From NCBI GenBank assembly GCA_024636405.1, contig JAGXHC010000060.1, forward strand, positions 1 to 12,791: a DNA stretch of 12,791 nucleotides, given 5' to 3'. Position 1 is the stretch's first letter. Every line of letters begins with the position of its first letter. Origin of the DNA: Sulfitobacter sp. (GTDB lineage: Bacteria; Pseudomonadota; Alphaproteobacteria; Rhodobacterales; Rhodobacteraceae). The notes under the pieces are model-generated. The model worked only from the letters and a program-made list of their open reading frames with translations, made no database searches and had not been told where the DNA came from. Shown here piece by piece: positions 1 through 6,508 of this stretch. The position numbers and the translations under genes are program-made.

Positions 1-4
1 CCTG

Positions 5-514
5 TCAGCTTTCGCTGAGCGCGACCTTCATGTCTTTCACCTGATAAATCACATCGCCATCCGCCTCCACGATGCCGTCTGCCACGCCCATGGTCAGGCG
101 CCGCGTCTGGATCGCTTTGGTGAAATCAATCTTGTAGGTCAGCATCTTGCGGTCAGGGCGCACCATGCCGGTCAGCTTGACTTCGCCTACACCCAAAGCA
201 TAGCCGCGCCCCTGCCAGCCGCGCCAGCCAAGGTTGAAACCGGTCAGCTGCCACAAACCGTCCAGACCCAGACAGCCGGGCATGATCGGATTGCCGGGAA
301 AGTGGCATTCGAAAAACCACAGGTCGGGCGTGATGTCGAATTCAGCAACAATATGCCCTTTGCCGTGCGCGCCACCATCGGCGGATACTTCGGTGATACG
401 GTCCATCATCAGCATCGGCGGGGCGGGCAATTGTGCGTTGCCGGGACCAAAAAGGTCCCCACGGGCGCATTTCAGCAAAGCTTCCTTGTCGAAACTGGTG
501 GGATAGTCGGCCAT
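5..514 (-). CDS. fabA: 3-hydroxydecanoyl-ACP dehydratase/isomerase FabA
   Basis: FabA dehydrates 3-hydroxyacyl-ACP and, at C10, isomerises trans-2- to cis-3-decenoyl-ACP. This is the branch point to unsaturated fatty acids in cytosolic type II synthesis. The 169-residue product is close to the 172 of E. coli FabA. The hot-dog-fold signature [11 protein letters not shown] carries the catalytic His71, and the following GLDGLWQL segment carries the catalytic Asp85, equivalent to His70 and Asp84 in E. coli. The ATG is preceded by AGGAG at good distance, which fixes the start. The gene is complete, its stop lying only five bases from the window edge. A fabB partner is expected beyond that edge but cannot be seen. 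It is divergent from irr, a pairing I recall from other alphaproteobacteria. Identification is firm. Confidence 0.97.
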   Translation of the reverse strand: MADYPTSFDKEALLKCARGDLFGPGNAQLPAPPMLMMDRITEVSADGGAHGKGHIVAEFDITPDLWFFECHFPGNPIMPGCLGLDGLWQLTGFNLGWRGWQGRGYALGVGEVKLTGMVRPDRKMLTYKIDFTKAIQTRRLTMGVADGIVEADGDVIYQVKDMKVALSES

Positions 515-556
515 GAACGCACATCTCCTGGTCGGGGGCTTCCTGTGTCATATTTG

Positions 557-585
557 GTCTAACATTTGCCCCGCCTGTCCTGCAA
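557..585 (-). promoter_or_regulatory. Candidate fabA promoter
   Basis: On the minus strand a TTGCAG -35-like hexamer (580-585) and a TTAGAC -10-like hexamer (557-562) are separated by exactly 17 bases. A transcript would start near 550 and give a leader of about 35 nt before the fabA ATG. The spacing is ideal but both hexamers are imperfect, so this is an inference from pattern only. Confidence 0.4.
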
Positions 586-635
586 GAGCCGCCGCCAGAC
601 CCGCAGCAATGGCAACCGCAATGGCTCAACGCCGC

Positions 636-671
636 TTTTCAATTGAAAACTGGGCGGATGCGCCCTTATAT
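636..671 (+). promoter_or_regulatory. Candidate irr promoter with overlapping palindromic operator
   Basis: A -35-like TTGAAA (643-648) and a -10-like TTATAT (666-671) are separated by 17 bases, which would place the transcript start near 678, about 19 nt before the irr ATG. The 14-bp perfect palindrome TTTTCAATTGAAAA (636-649) covers the -35 hexamer entirely, so a protein bound there would block RNA polymerase. Autoregulation by Irr or control by another iron regulator is possible, but the palindrome does not clearly match an Irr/ICE box I know. The promoter call is moderately supported and the regulator is unknown. Confidence 0.5.
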
Positions 672-696
672 GGGGTAGACAAAGACCGGAGCGACG

Positions 697-1116
697 ATGA
701 CCGAACTGCACCAAAAGAATGGCACCGACTGGCTTGTGAAGGCTGGATTGCGCCCCACGCGCCAGCGGGTGACGCTGGCCGGTCTGCTGGTCGGCGACGG
801 GCAGCACCGCCATGTCACTGCCGAAAGCCTGTTTGAGGCGGCCAAGGGGCAGGGCGACGCGGTATCACTTGCCACGGTCTATAACACCCTGCGCGCTTTC
901 TGCGAGGCGGGGCTGTTGCAAGAGGTCACGGTGGATGGGTCCAAAAGTTATTTTGACACCAATACTTACGACCACCCGCATTTCTTTTGGGAAGAAGACG
1001 GCAAGCTGACCGATGCGCCGTCAGATCAGCTGGTTATCTCACATCTGCCCAAAGCCCCCGACGGGGCCGAAATTGCGTCGGTCGATGTGGTGATCCGGCT
1101 GCGACGCAAAGGCTGA
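697..1116 (+). CDS. irr: Fur-family iron/heme response regulator, Irr type
   Basis: A 139-residue Fur-superfamily transcription factor. The N-terminal winged helix contains the family's RPTRQR segment (19-24) and the recognition-helix region SLATVYNTLRAF (57-68). The C-terminal half has SYFDTNTYDHPHFF (84-97), typical of Irr, the alphaproteobacterial regulator that represses heme synthesis and derepresses uptake when iron is scarce. It has a single cysteine (Cys69) and no CxxC pairs, unlike Zur, PerR and most Fur proteins. The histidine cluster seen as HHH in Bradyrhizobium Irr is H93-P-H95 here, and no N-terminal heme-regulatory Cys-Pro motif is present, so heme sensing may differ. The start is supported by GGAG five bases upstream. 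Divergent fabA shares the 182-bp control region. Irr is the best call; another Fur subtype is the alternative. Confidence 0.9.
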   Translation: MTELHQKNGTDWLVKAGLRPTRQRVTLAGLLVGDGQHRHVTAESLFEAAKGQGDAVSLATVYNTLRAFCEAGLLQEVTVDGSKSYFDTNTYDHPHFFWEEDGKLTDAPSDQLVISHLPKAPDGAEIASVDVVIRLRRKG

Positions 1117-1139
1117 TCGGCCCGTTCGGGTCCGCAGCC
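1111..1139 (+). terminator. Hairpin at the irr stop codon, possible terminator
   Basis: GGCTG (1111-1115) pairs with CAGCC (1135-1139), and inside it CGGCCC (1118-1123) pairs with GGG-CCG (1128-1134, one bulged T) around a GTTC loop. The stem overlaps the irr stop codon. No run of Ts follows, so if it ends transcription it is not a classical intrinsic terminator. It could instead protect the 3' end. Confidence 0.35.
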
Positions 1140-1480
1140 TGCGTTATCAAACCCGCCGCCCGCCAAGCGCGTGACATCAGATCAAGCGTATCACCCGCCA
1201 CCGGCGCGCCCCGTTGGGTGAGTATCATCGGTTGCGGTGTCGCGGCGTCCGCACCGGGATCGCACGTAGCGGCCCGCTGACAAAGCTGTGAAAATCGGGG
1301 TGAACCTGACCTGAGCACCATGTCGCAGCATAAGGTGCTCCGACAGCCCGTCATCTGGCAGGATCAGCGGATGCGAGACCGGCACAAAGGCATGCAGTGC
1401 CAGTTGACCAAACACAGGCCGCAGAAATAAGTCGACCCCGCGCGATTGTCGCCGCAAGATCAACAAAAAGCCCACCGCAA
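1140..1480. other. Gene-free gap between irr and the dioxygenase gene
   Basis: About 340 bases hold no plus-strand gene I can support. On the minus strand, short stretches in different frames read protein-like. One example is the segment encoding LILPDDGLSEHLMLRHGAQ, at about 1305-1360. No frame has a start, ribosome site and sustained reading together. It may be a decayed, frameshifted remnant or only high-GC shadow sequence. I recognise no family. Confidence 0.3.
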
Positions 1481-1493
1481 AAGGACCGCCCCC

Positions 1494-2288
1494 ATGACCC
1501 ATCCGCTGATTACCCAAGCCGACGTTGACAGCTACCAGCGCGACGGCGTGGTATTGATCAAGGGACTGTTTGCAGATCATGTCGAGACTTTGCGCGCCGG
1601 TATCGCGCGCAATATGGAAGAACCGGGGGCCTATGCCTCCAACAATGACAAGCCGGGCGAGACGGGGCGATTTTTCGATGACTACTGCAACTGGCAGCGC
1701 ATCCCGGAGTTTGCCGAGGTGATTGACCATTCCCCCGCCGCTGACGTGGCTGCCGATTTGATGCAAAGCGAGACGGTGCAATTGTTTCACGATCACGTAT
1801 TGGTCAAAGAGCCCGGCACCTCGATGGCGACGCCGTGGCATCAGGACGGGCCGTATTATTTCGTAGAAGGCGCGCAGACGGTCAGTTTCTGGTCGCCGCT
1901 GGATCCGGTAACGCAGGCAACGCTGCGATGTGTGGCAGGCTCGCATCGTTGGGAAAAGCCGGTGTTGCCAACCCGGTGGTCCAAGGGGGATGCATTCTTT
2001 GATCCCGCGCCCTACATGCCGGTGCCGGACCCGGACGCCGAACAAATGGATGTGCGCGAATGGGAGATGGCACCGGGCGATGCGGTGGCCTTCAACTTTG
2101 GCACGCTGCACGGTGCGCGCGGCAATACCAGCGGCCAGCGCCGACGCGCGTTTTCGCTGCGGCTGCTGGGGGATGATGCGCGGTATGTGGCGCGCCCCGG
2201 CCCGACGTCGCCGCCGTTTCCGGGGCATGATATGGTGCCGGGACAGCGGCTGCGCCAGGATTGGTTCCCGATGATCCGGGGCGGTTAG
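1494..2288 (+). CDS. Phytanoyl-CoA dioxygenase (PhyH) family protein
   Basis: A 264-residue soluble member of the non-heme Fe(II)/2-oxoglutarate oxygenases of the PhyH type, which hydroxylate varied small substrates with O2 and 2-oxoglutarate and release succinate and CO2. The iron-binding facial triad is visible: His116 and Asp118 in TPWHQDGPYYF, and His206 in NFGTLHGARGN. Arginines at 216-218 and 223, just after, are placed to bind the 2-oxoglutarate carboxylate. The DHSPAADVAADLM segment (78-90) is also typical of the family. I chose ATG 1494 because AAGGA lies eight bases upstream and homology-like sequence begins there; a TTG 16 codons earlier adds only a low-complexity lysine-rich lead. 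The substrate is unknown: family members act on phytanoyl-CoA, ectoine, phosphonates and others. It stands alone, convergent with a glycosyltransferase-like gene, so context gives no substrate hint. Confidence 0.88.
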   Translation: MTHPLITQADVDSYQRDGVVLIKGLFADHVETLRAGIARNMEEPGAYASNNDKPGETGRFFDDYCNWQRIPEFAEVIDHSPAADVAADLMQSETVQLFHDHVLVKEPGTSMATPWHQDGPYYFVEGAQTVSFWSPLDPVTQATLRCVAGSHRWEKPVLPTRWSKGDAFFDPAPYMPVPDPDAEQMDVREWEMAPGDAVAFNFGTLHGARGNTSGQRRRAFSLRLLGDDARYVARPGPTSPPFPGHDMVPGQRLRQDWFPMIRGG

Positions 2289-2425
2289 CAGCGGCTGATG
2301 CCACCGCCCCAAATGCAGGCCGCACGATGGCGGACCCATACGGTTACTAAAGCCGTGCCCGTGCAGCTACGGCGCACTTTTTGGTGCGACGGGCCATGCG
2401 TTGTGCGGTTTGTGCGCTGCGCGGA

Positions 2426-3295
2426 TCAGAACCACTGTCCCGGCTCCATCAGCCCCAGATCCAGCAATTGCCGGGAATGCCATTCAAACGGCGCCGAGTT
2501 GTGCCACTTGAAAGATTGAATATCGAAGGTGCTGCCGGGGTTGGATTTCAGCGCCTTGGCCGTACGGAATGAACAGATTGCCGCGGTGATGTTGTGGTGC
2601 CAGGCGCAGGCATATGTATTGTATTCTTCATCGCTGAAGGTGTGGTCCTCGCGCAGGCGAAGGCCCGGCTTGGCCCTGAACAGCGCGATCCTGTCGATCT
2701 TGCGCCGTGAGGCGGGCACGTGTTCCTCATAGCGCCACCGCAGCCCGCCGAAAAAATTGAGCTGGCGTTCCTTTGGGTGGCCGTGGTTCGCCAGATCGTT
2801 GCGGGCCAGTGCATAATATCCTGACCGGTCCAGATGTGCCTGATCCAGCGAAACGGCCTGCGGATGCTGATCCAGATCTTCGGCATACAGGTCGATCACG
2901 TAGGTCAGCATCGCGTGGCGGCGTTCTTCTGTGTGAAAGGCCAGCATTTCCACGATATTGCGGGTCTCGCAAAAGGGATAGAACAGGTATTCCGCGTTGA
3001 AGCAGTAATACAGCCACTGACCCGACGCCACGTCGATCACGGCGTTGATGGCATGGGACATCGCCCCCTCGCGCGAGGTGTTATAATCCGCCCGCAGTAC
3101 CGTTTCCTGTAGATCGCGGGGCAATTCAAAGCTGTCCGGCATCAGTGCCAGCACGGTCTTGAAGCCAGCCTGCTGGTGGTGGCGCAGGGTGGTGTCCACC
3201 TCCACGTCATCCTCAATCAAAACGATCGCGATCGGCCCTTTGGCCAGTGCCGCGCGTTCCTTTGCGATCAGTTCTTCGAGACTGGTGTAATGCAT
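2426..3295 (-). CDS. GT2-like glycosyltransferase family protein, divergent
   Basis: A 289-residue protein with no signal peptide or membrane segment. The N-terminal part (about 20-60) reads PIAIVLIEDDVEVDTTLRHH followed by QQAGFKTVLALMP, resembling the start of the 'Glyco_tranf_2_4' GT2 group, where a strand is followed by a helix ending in H(H)xxxGF. The middle FNAEYLFYP (99-107) sits where such enzymes have their D-x-D or DEFL metal-binding segment, but the acidic pair is mostly lost (N-A-E). Catalysis is therefore uncertain. Residues 110-145 (TRNIVEMLAFHTEERRHAMLTYVIDLY) fit this group, as does the late stretch with aromatic and histidine residues (232-275). The start is supported by GAGG four bases upstream. 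Sugar donor and acceptor are unknown. The alternative is a conserved non-catalytic GT-fold protein. It is divergent from miaB. Confidence 0.65.
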   Translation of the reverse strand: MHYTSLEELIAKERAALAKGPIAIVLIEDDVEVDTTLRHHQQAGFKTVLALMPDSFELPRDLQETVLRADYNTSREGAMSHAINAVIDVASGQWLYYCFNAEYLFYPFCETRNIVEMLAFHTEERRHAMLTYVIDLYAEDLDQHPQAVSLDQAHLDRSGYYALARNDLANHGHPKERQLNFFGGLRWRYEEHVPASRRKIDRIALFRAKPGLRLREDHTFSDEEYNTYACAWHHNITAAICSFRTAKALKSNPGSTFDIQSFKWHNSAPFEWHSRQLLDLGLMEPGQWF

Positions 3296-3346
3296 GTGCC
3301 CTCGTGCTGGTGCGATACTGCATAGAATCGGTTAAATCCACGTGCA

Positions 3347-3374
3347 TTGCAAGCGGGGCCGCGCACTGTTACGT
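3347..3374 (+). promoter_or_regulatory. Weak candidate miaB promoter
   Basis: TTGCAA (3347-3352) and TTACGT (3369-3374) are spaced by 16 bases in the 113-bp divergent spacer. TTGCAA is its own reverse complement, so it could also serve as -35 for the leftward gene, with a GATTCT-like hexamer 17 bases away on the other strand. The match is weak and is offered only as a candidate. Confidence 0.25.
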
Positions 3375-3408
3375 CGTGGGTTCTGCCCCATGATCCCGGA
3401 TACCTGCC

Positions 3409-4713
3409 ATGACGCCCCCAAAGAAGCTGTTTATCAAGACCTATGGCTGCCAGATGAATGTCTATGACAGCGAACGCATGGGCGAGGCGCTGGGTGCGCA
3501 GGGCTATGTCGCTACGGAATGTGCGGAAGATGCGGACATGATCCTGCTCAACACCTGCCACATCCGTGAAAAGGCGGCCGAAAAGGTCTATTCAGAACTG
3601 GGACGGCTGAAACCGCTCAAGGCGCTGAATCCGAATTTGAAAATCGGCGTGGCGGGCTGTGTCGCACAGGCCGAGGGGGCCGAGATCATGCGCCGCCAGC
3701 CTGCCGTCGATCTGGTGGTGGGGCCGCAATCCTATCACCGGTTGCCGCAGATGGAGGCGCGGGTACGCAGCGGGCTGACCGCACTTGATACAGATTTTCC
3801 GCAAGAGGACAAATTTGATCACCTGAAGTCGCGGCCCAAGGCAGCACGCGCGCCGGCGGCATTTCTGACGGTGCAAGAAGGCTGTGACAAATTCTGCGCC
3901 TTCTGCGTGGTGCCCTATACCCGAGGTGCAGAAGTGTCGCGCCCCGCCGCGCGTGTGCTGGAAGAGGCGCGCGATCTGGTAGAGCGCGGCGTGCGCGAAG
4001 TCACGCTGTTGGGCCAGAATGTGAATGCTTACCACGGCGGCATGACCCTTGCCGAATTGATCCGCGCGCTGGCCAAGATCGACGGGCTGCACCGCATCCG
4101 CTATACCACCAGCCATCCAAACGACATGGGCGATGATCTGATCGCGGCCCATGCGGAGGTGCCTGAATTGATGCCCTATCTGCATTTGCCCGTGCAATCG
4201 GGCAGCGACCGGATTTTGAAACGGATGAACCGCAGCCACACCGCCGAAAGCTATCTTAGCCTGATTGAGCGTATCCGTGCCGCGCGCCCCGATATTGTGC
4301 TGTCGGGCGATTTCATTGTGGGTTTTCCTGAGGAAACGGACGCTGATTTCGAGGCGACAATGGAATTGGTCCGGCAGGTTGGCTATGGCTATGCCTATAG
4401 TTTCAAGTATTCCACCCGTCCCGGCACCCCGGCGGCGGAACGTCCGCAGGTTGATCCTGCCGTCGCCGACGCGCGTTTGCAGCGCTTGCAGACCCTGATC
4501 ACCGGCCAGCAGCGCGCCTTGCAGCAAAGCATGGTCGGGCGCGAATTGTCCGTGCTGGTGGAGAAGCCGGGCCGCATGGCGGGGCAGATGCTGGGCAAGT
4601 CGGAATACTTGCATTCGGTACATATTGAAGATGCCAACGCCGTGATTGGTGATGTCCGGCGCGTGCGGATCGTCGAAGCGAAGACCAATTCGCTGGCTGG
4701 AGTGTTGGTCTAG
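3409..4713 (+). CDS. miaB: tRNA-2-methylthio-N6-dimethylallyladenosine synthase MiaB
   Basis: A 434-residue radical-SAM methylthiotransferase that inserts sulfur and a methyl group at C2 of i6A37 in tRNAs reading UNN codons. The N-terminal UPF0004 domain has its three cluster cysteines, Cys14 (TYGCQMN), Cys50 ([10 protein letters not shown]) and Cys84 (VAGCVAQ). The radical-SAM triad is Cys159, Cys163 and Cys166 in [17 protein letters not shown], and residues LGQNVNAY and [12 protein letters not shown] follow as expected. The C-terminal TRAM-like domain occupies roughly 370-434. The length is at the short end for MiaB (474 in E. coli). NTCHIREKA with LGQNVNAY marks MiaB rather than RimO or MtaB. 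The ribosome site before the ATG is weak (GGAT only). The gene is complete. In E. coli it directly precedes ybeZ; here the ybeZ homologue (phoH) lies 3 kb downstream. Confidence 0.97.
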   Translation: MTPPKKLFIKTYGCQMNVYDSERMGEALGAQGYVATECAEDADMILLNTCHIREKAAEKVYSELGRLKPLKALNPNLKIGVAGCVAQAEGAEIMRRQPAVDLVVGPQSYHRLPQMEARVRSGLTALDTDFPQEDKFDHLKSRPKAARAPAAFLTVQEGCDKFCAFCVVPYTRGAEVSRPAARVLEEARDLVERGVREVTLLGQNVNAYHGGMTLAELIRALAKIDGLHRIRYTTSHPNDMGDDLIAAHAEVPELMPYLHLPVQSGSDRILKRMNRSHTAESYLSLIERIRAARPDIVLSGDFIVGFPEETDADFEATMELVRQVGYGYAYSFKYSTRPGTPAAERPQVDPAVADARLQRLQTLITGQQRALQQSMVGRELSVLVEKPGRMAGQMLGKSEYLHSVHIEDANAVIGDVRRVRIVEAKTNSLAGVLV

Positions 4714-4755
4714 GGGCTGAGCGGTTCGTATTTGCAAGACTGTGCTGTGTTAGGA

Positions 4756-4777
4756 TCGGATCGCTGACGCGATCCGA
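4756..4777. terminator. Perfect 9-bp hairpin after miaB
   Basis: TCGGATCGC (4756-4764) pairs perfectly with GCGATCCGA (4769-4777) around a TGAC loop, 43 bases after the miaB stop. The 3' end of the leftward GFA gene lies about 180 bases further on. No T-run follows, but the repeat hairpin starts four bases later, so the pair may act as a bidirectional end point for the convergent genes or as an mRNA 3' stabiliser. Confidence 0.5.
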
Positions 4778-4781
4778 CCGG

Positions 4782-4830
4782 CTGGGGCTCTGCCCCAGAC
4801 CCCGAGATATTTAGGGCCAAAAGAATGGGG
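4782..4830 (+). repeat. Dispersed repeat, copy 1
   Basis: The element begins with the hairpin CTGGGGC-TCT-GCCCCAG (4782-4798), continues ACCCCGA, and then has the core GATATTTAGGGCCAAAAGAATG (4806-4827, given here in two parts as GATATTTAGGG and CCAAAAGAATG). The same arrangement recurs on the other strand at 8701-8747, with 19 of 22 core bases identical. Similar 'GGGGCTCTGCCCC...GATATTT...CCAAAA' intergenic elements are, as I recall, scattered through Roseobacter-group genomes. It encodes nothing visible. It lies in the convergent miaB/GFA spacer. Confidence 0.7.
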
Positions 4831-4959
4831 CCAGGTTGCGGGGCCTCGGTGCTTGGCGGACGCGTTGACGGCGCATTACGGGCGTCGCTTTCGAGGGGCA
4901 AACGCATTTGATATCTTGTCGCAGCGCGCGTTTTTGCCGCACGTGATCCAAAGCAGCAC

Positions 4960-5454
4960 TTACTGCAGTTGGCCGATGATGAAAGGCGATGTGTGTGATG
5001 TTGGCGTGAGCGGCGTGCCGTCGTTGAGCGTCGCGTGGCGGTCATAAATATCGACGCCCGCTGGCAATATCGTGCCCGGCCGTGCCTCTGACGCGAAGAT
5101 ATGCCTTGAGTTCTGCGGCGTTTCACAGACCGAAGTCGGGTCATCCAGCGTTCCCACGTAAACGCCAATTCTGTCAGGCCAACGTTCAAAGGTCAGGGCC
5201 AGTTTCGTGCCGCATTCCCGGCAGAAATGGACGTGGACATTTTTGCCGCTGCCCTCGGAGGGGAGGGTGTAGACCGTTGGCGGATCGCCGAAAAAGGTGA
5301 AGGATGCGAAGTTGTAGATCGGTTCAATCATGCGGTCGGACCCTGTCGCGCGCTGGCAGAACCGACAATGGCAAATAACAACCCAAAGCGGATCACCGCC
5401 CGTATCGTAATGGATTTTTCCGCAAAGACAGCGGCCCTCGTTTTTTCCTGACAT
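4960..5454 (-). CDS. GFA/CENP-V family zinc protein
   Basis: A 164-residue protein of the GFA family, named after the glutathione-dependent formaldehyde-activating enzyme of Paracoccus. It has the family's seven zinc ligands: Cys9 and Cys11 in CLCG, Cys29, Cys31 and Cys34 in ICHCRFCQRATGSD, and Cys78 and Cys81 in HFCRECGTKL. These form one structural and one exchangeable zinc site. The first Met in this frame lies 22 codons earlier, but I prefer ATG 5452-5454: the family's start, GxCLCGxIxY, follows shortly, and GGAAGG stands at proper distance upstream. Many paralogues exist and few act on S-hydroxymethylglutathione, so the substrate is not assignable; no formaldehyde-pathway gene is nearby. 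It is cytosolic and convergent with miaB. Confidence 0.88.
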   Translation of the reverse strand: MSGKNEGRCLCGKIHYDTGGDPLWVVICHCRFCQRATGSDRMIEPIYNFASFTFFGDPPTVYTLPSEGSGKNVHVHFCRECGTKLALTFERWPDRIGVYVGTLDDPTSVCETPQNSRHIFASEARPGTILPAGVDIYDRHATLNDGTPLTPTSHTSPFIIGQLQ

Positions 5455-5598
5455 CTGGTTTGCCCTTCCCGCAGCCGCGTGATCCGTTCGGTGCCTGCCT
5501 GCGGTTTTGCAAGCTGTCACCGAAAGGGGGATGGTATCAGAAACTGGTTCTTTGCGCCCATTATGTCTGCATATCTGCGAAAGGTCCGCTCATTTCGC

Positions 5599-5621
5599 AA
5601 TGAACGCCGGCGGCATTCATT
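5599..5621. promoter_or_regulatory. 23-bp near-perfect palindrome
   Basis: AATGAACGCCG / G / CGGCATTCATT is symmetric at 10 of 11 positions around a central G, the only mismatch being C5605 with A5615. A TCATT at 5590-5594 can also pair with the first arm. It lies in a 266-bp spacer between two leftward genes, 5' of the GFA gene and 3' of the small secreted-protein gene. It could be an operator for the former or a terminator-like hairpin for the latter; no T-run is present. Confidence 0.35.
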
Positions 5622-5720
5622 TCCAGCGACGTATCTGGCGAGCGCGTGATCAATGACCATGCCGCTTATTTGGAATGTTCCTGCCGCAGGCCCCTGCAGC
5701 AGGAATGCGCACGGCGAACC

Positions 5721-6065
5721 CTAGTAGTTGTGGCGACGGTGCGAGGCAGGATCGCTCCAGATCCTTTCCATATTGGCCTTCAGTGCGGCGGAATTGCCCA
5801 CCAGCCCCTGATCGCGACATATACGTTCCGCGATGGACGTCGCCGTGGAGAAATCATAACCGACCGATACCAGGCTATCGATAAAAACGGGATTCGGACG
5901 GTCCCAGATCACTTCTTTCCACGGGCCGCGGTAGCAGCTTACGACGATGACGTTTCCCGTAGGTCCGTAAGAGCCATAATTGTGATATTCGTAGCGCGCG
6001 CCACCTGCCATGGCAGGCAGACCCATGACGGTCGCGACAGCAGCCAATAATAGTTGTTTCATCAT
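5721..6065 (-). CDS. Small secreted protein of unknown function
   Basis: A 114-residue protein that I cannot name. It has a clear Sec signal peptide: MMKQ, a hydrophobic core LLLAAVATVMGLP, and an AMA-type cleavage site near residue 20, so the mature chain of about 94 residues should be periplasmic or exported. The mature part starts Gly/Tyr-rich (GGARYEYHNYGSYGP), then has two cysteines, Cys44 (VVSCYRGPW) and Cys83 (ERICRDQG), which could form a disulfide in the periplasm. It ends with a basic tail, HRRHNY. Two adjacent ATGs (6063-6065 and 6060-6062) are possible starts, and only a weak GGGA lies upstream. The open frame extends further upstream, but only this start gives a signal peptide. 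It is monocistronic in appearance, with a large spacer upstream. Coding status is well supported by the secretion signal; function is unknown. Confidence 0.75.
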   Translation of the reverse strand: MMKQLLLAAVATVMGLPAMAGGARYEYHNYGSYGPTGNVIVVSCYRGPWKEVIWDRPNPVFIDSLVSVGYDFSTATSIAERICRDQGLVGNSAALKANMERIWSDPASHRRHNY

Positions 6066-6211
6066 ATCCCACACCCCAGTTGATGACCGAAACCCTCGGC
6101 CGGGCAAACAGAACCGGGCGCTGCGCGCAAAGTGTAGTTGGCAGAGCAGACAGCCCCCACGACTGAATGAATTAAGGGTTAGAGGGCTGCCGGAGTATTT
6201 CAAGTGTGTTT

Positions 6212-6239
6212 TGTCGCCATTGTTTACCATTTGGCGACA
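6212..6239. promoter_or_regulatory. Inverted repeat with perfect 8-bp arms
   Basis: TGTCGCCA (6212-6219) and TGGCGACA (6232-6239) are exact reverse complements separated by 12 AT-rich bases. It could be a regulator dyad, the half-sites being 20 bases centre to centre, or a hairpin. It lies about 150 bases upstream of the leftward secreted-protein gene. Confidence 0.35.
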
Positions 6240-6266
6240 GTTCAGCCCTATTTGCGCGCATTGGTG

Positions 6267-6316
6267 CGCCACACGTATGTAATTTCGCCTGTGGCTGCAC
6301 AGGTGTGGCGAATTAC
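6267..6316. promoter_or_regulatory. Overlapping alternative hairpins
   Basis: Structure A: GTAATT-T-CGC (6279-6288) pairs with GCGAATTAC (6308-6316) leaving one bulged T, and encloses CTGTG/CACAG around a GCTG loop (6289-6302). Structure B: CGCCACAC (6267-6274) pairs with GTGTGGCG (6303-6310). Both use 6308-6310, so they exclude each other. This resembles an attenuator-like or otherwise structured RNA region, but no transcript, T-run or leader peptide is evident. Confidence 0.3.
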
Positions 6317-6489
6317 CCGATGATTGCCGCCCTATTGGAAACGCCGCACGATGCGCCTGCTTCGGGTAAGAATCGTCCCGGCGGCTGTGATGTGCAAACG
6401 AATGCCAAGTCATTGATCTGCTTTTCAGACAGAAGAGTCGCGGCCATATTGTGCCCGATTGTTGCCGTATTCGTCAGTTTCCTAGTAAG

Positions 6490-6508
6490 TGTGTCCAAAT
6501 TAGACACA
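6490..6508. promoter_or_regulatory. 19-bp near-perfect palindrome upstream of the OmpA-type gene
   Basis: TGTGTC-CAAATTA-GACACA is symmetric at 8 of 9 positions around A6499 (only C6496/A6502 fails). Size and AT-rich centre are typical of a dimeric repressor or activator site. It lies 126 bases before the OmpA-type start codon, upstream of a possible -10 at 6561-6566. I do not recognise the regulator. Confidence 0.4.

Noticed and set aside
1191..2339. A 382-codon open frame on the minus strand across the PhyH-type gene
   Set aside because: The plus-strand gene has an intact iron-binding triad and ribosome site. Only the part left of 1480 was kept as a weak remnant candidate.
2350..2402. Hairpins in the convergent PhyH/GT spacer (GCCGT/ACGGC; CGCAC with a T-rich loop and GTGCG)
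   Set aside because: Stems of only five pairs, and the Ts are in the loop rather than after the stem, so a terminator is not supported.
3592..4737. A 381-codon open frame on the minus strand opposite miaB
   Set aside because: miaB on the plus strand is unambiguous, with all six cluster cysteines in place; the reverse frame is a shadow rich in His, Arg and Gln.
5563..5649. A 28-codon ATG frame (MSAYLRKVRSF...) in the spacer upstream of GFA
   Set aside because: No ribosome-binding site, no recognisable motif, and it crosses the 23-bp palindrome. It is probably chance.
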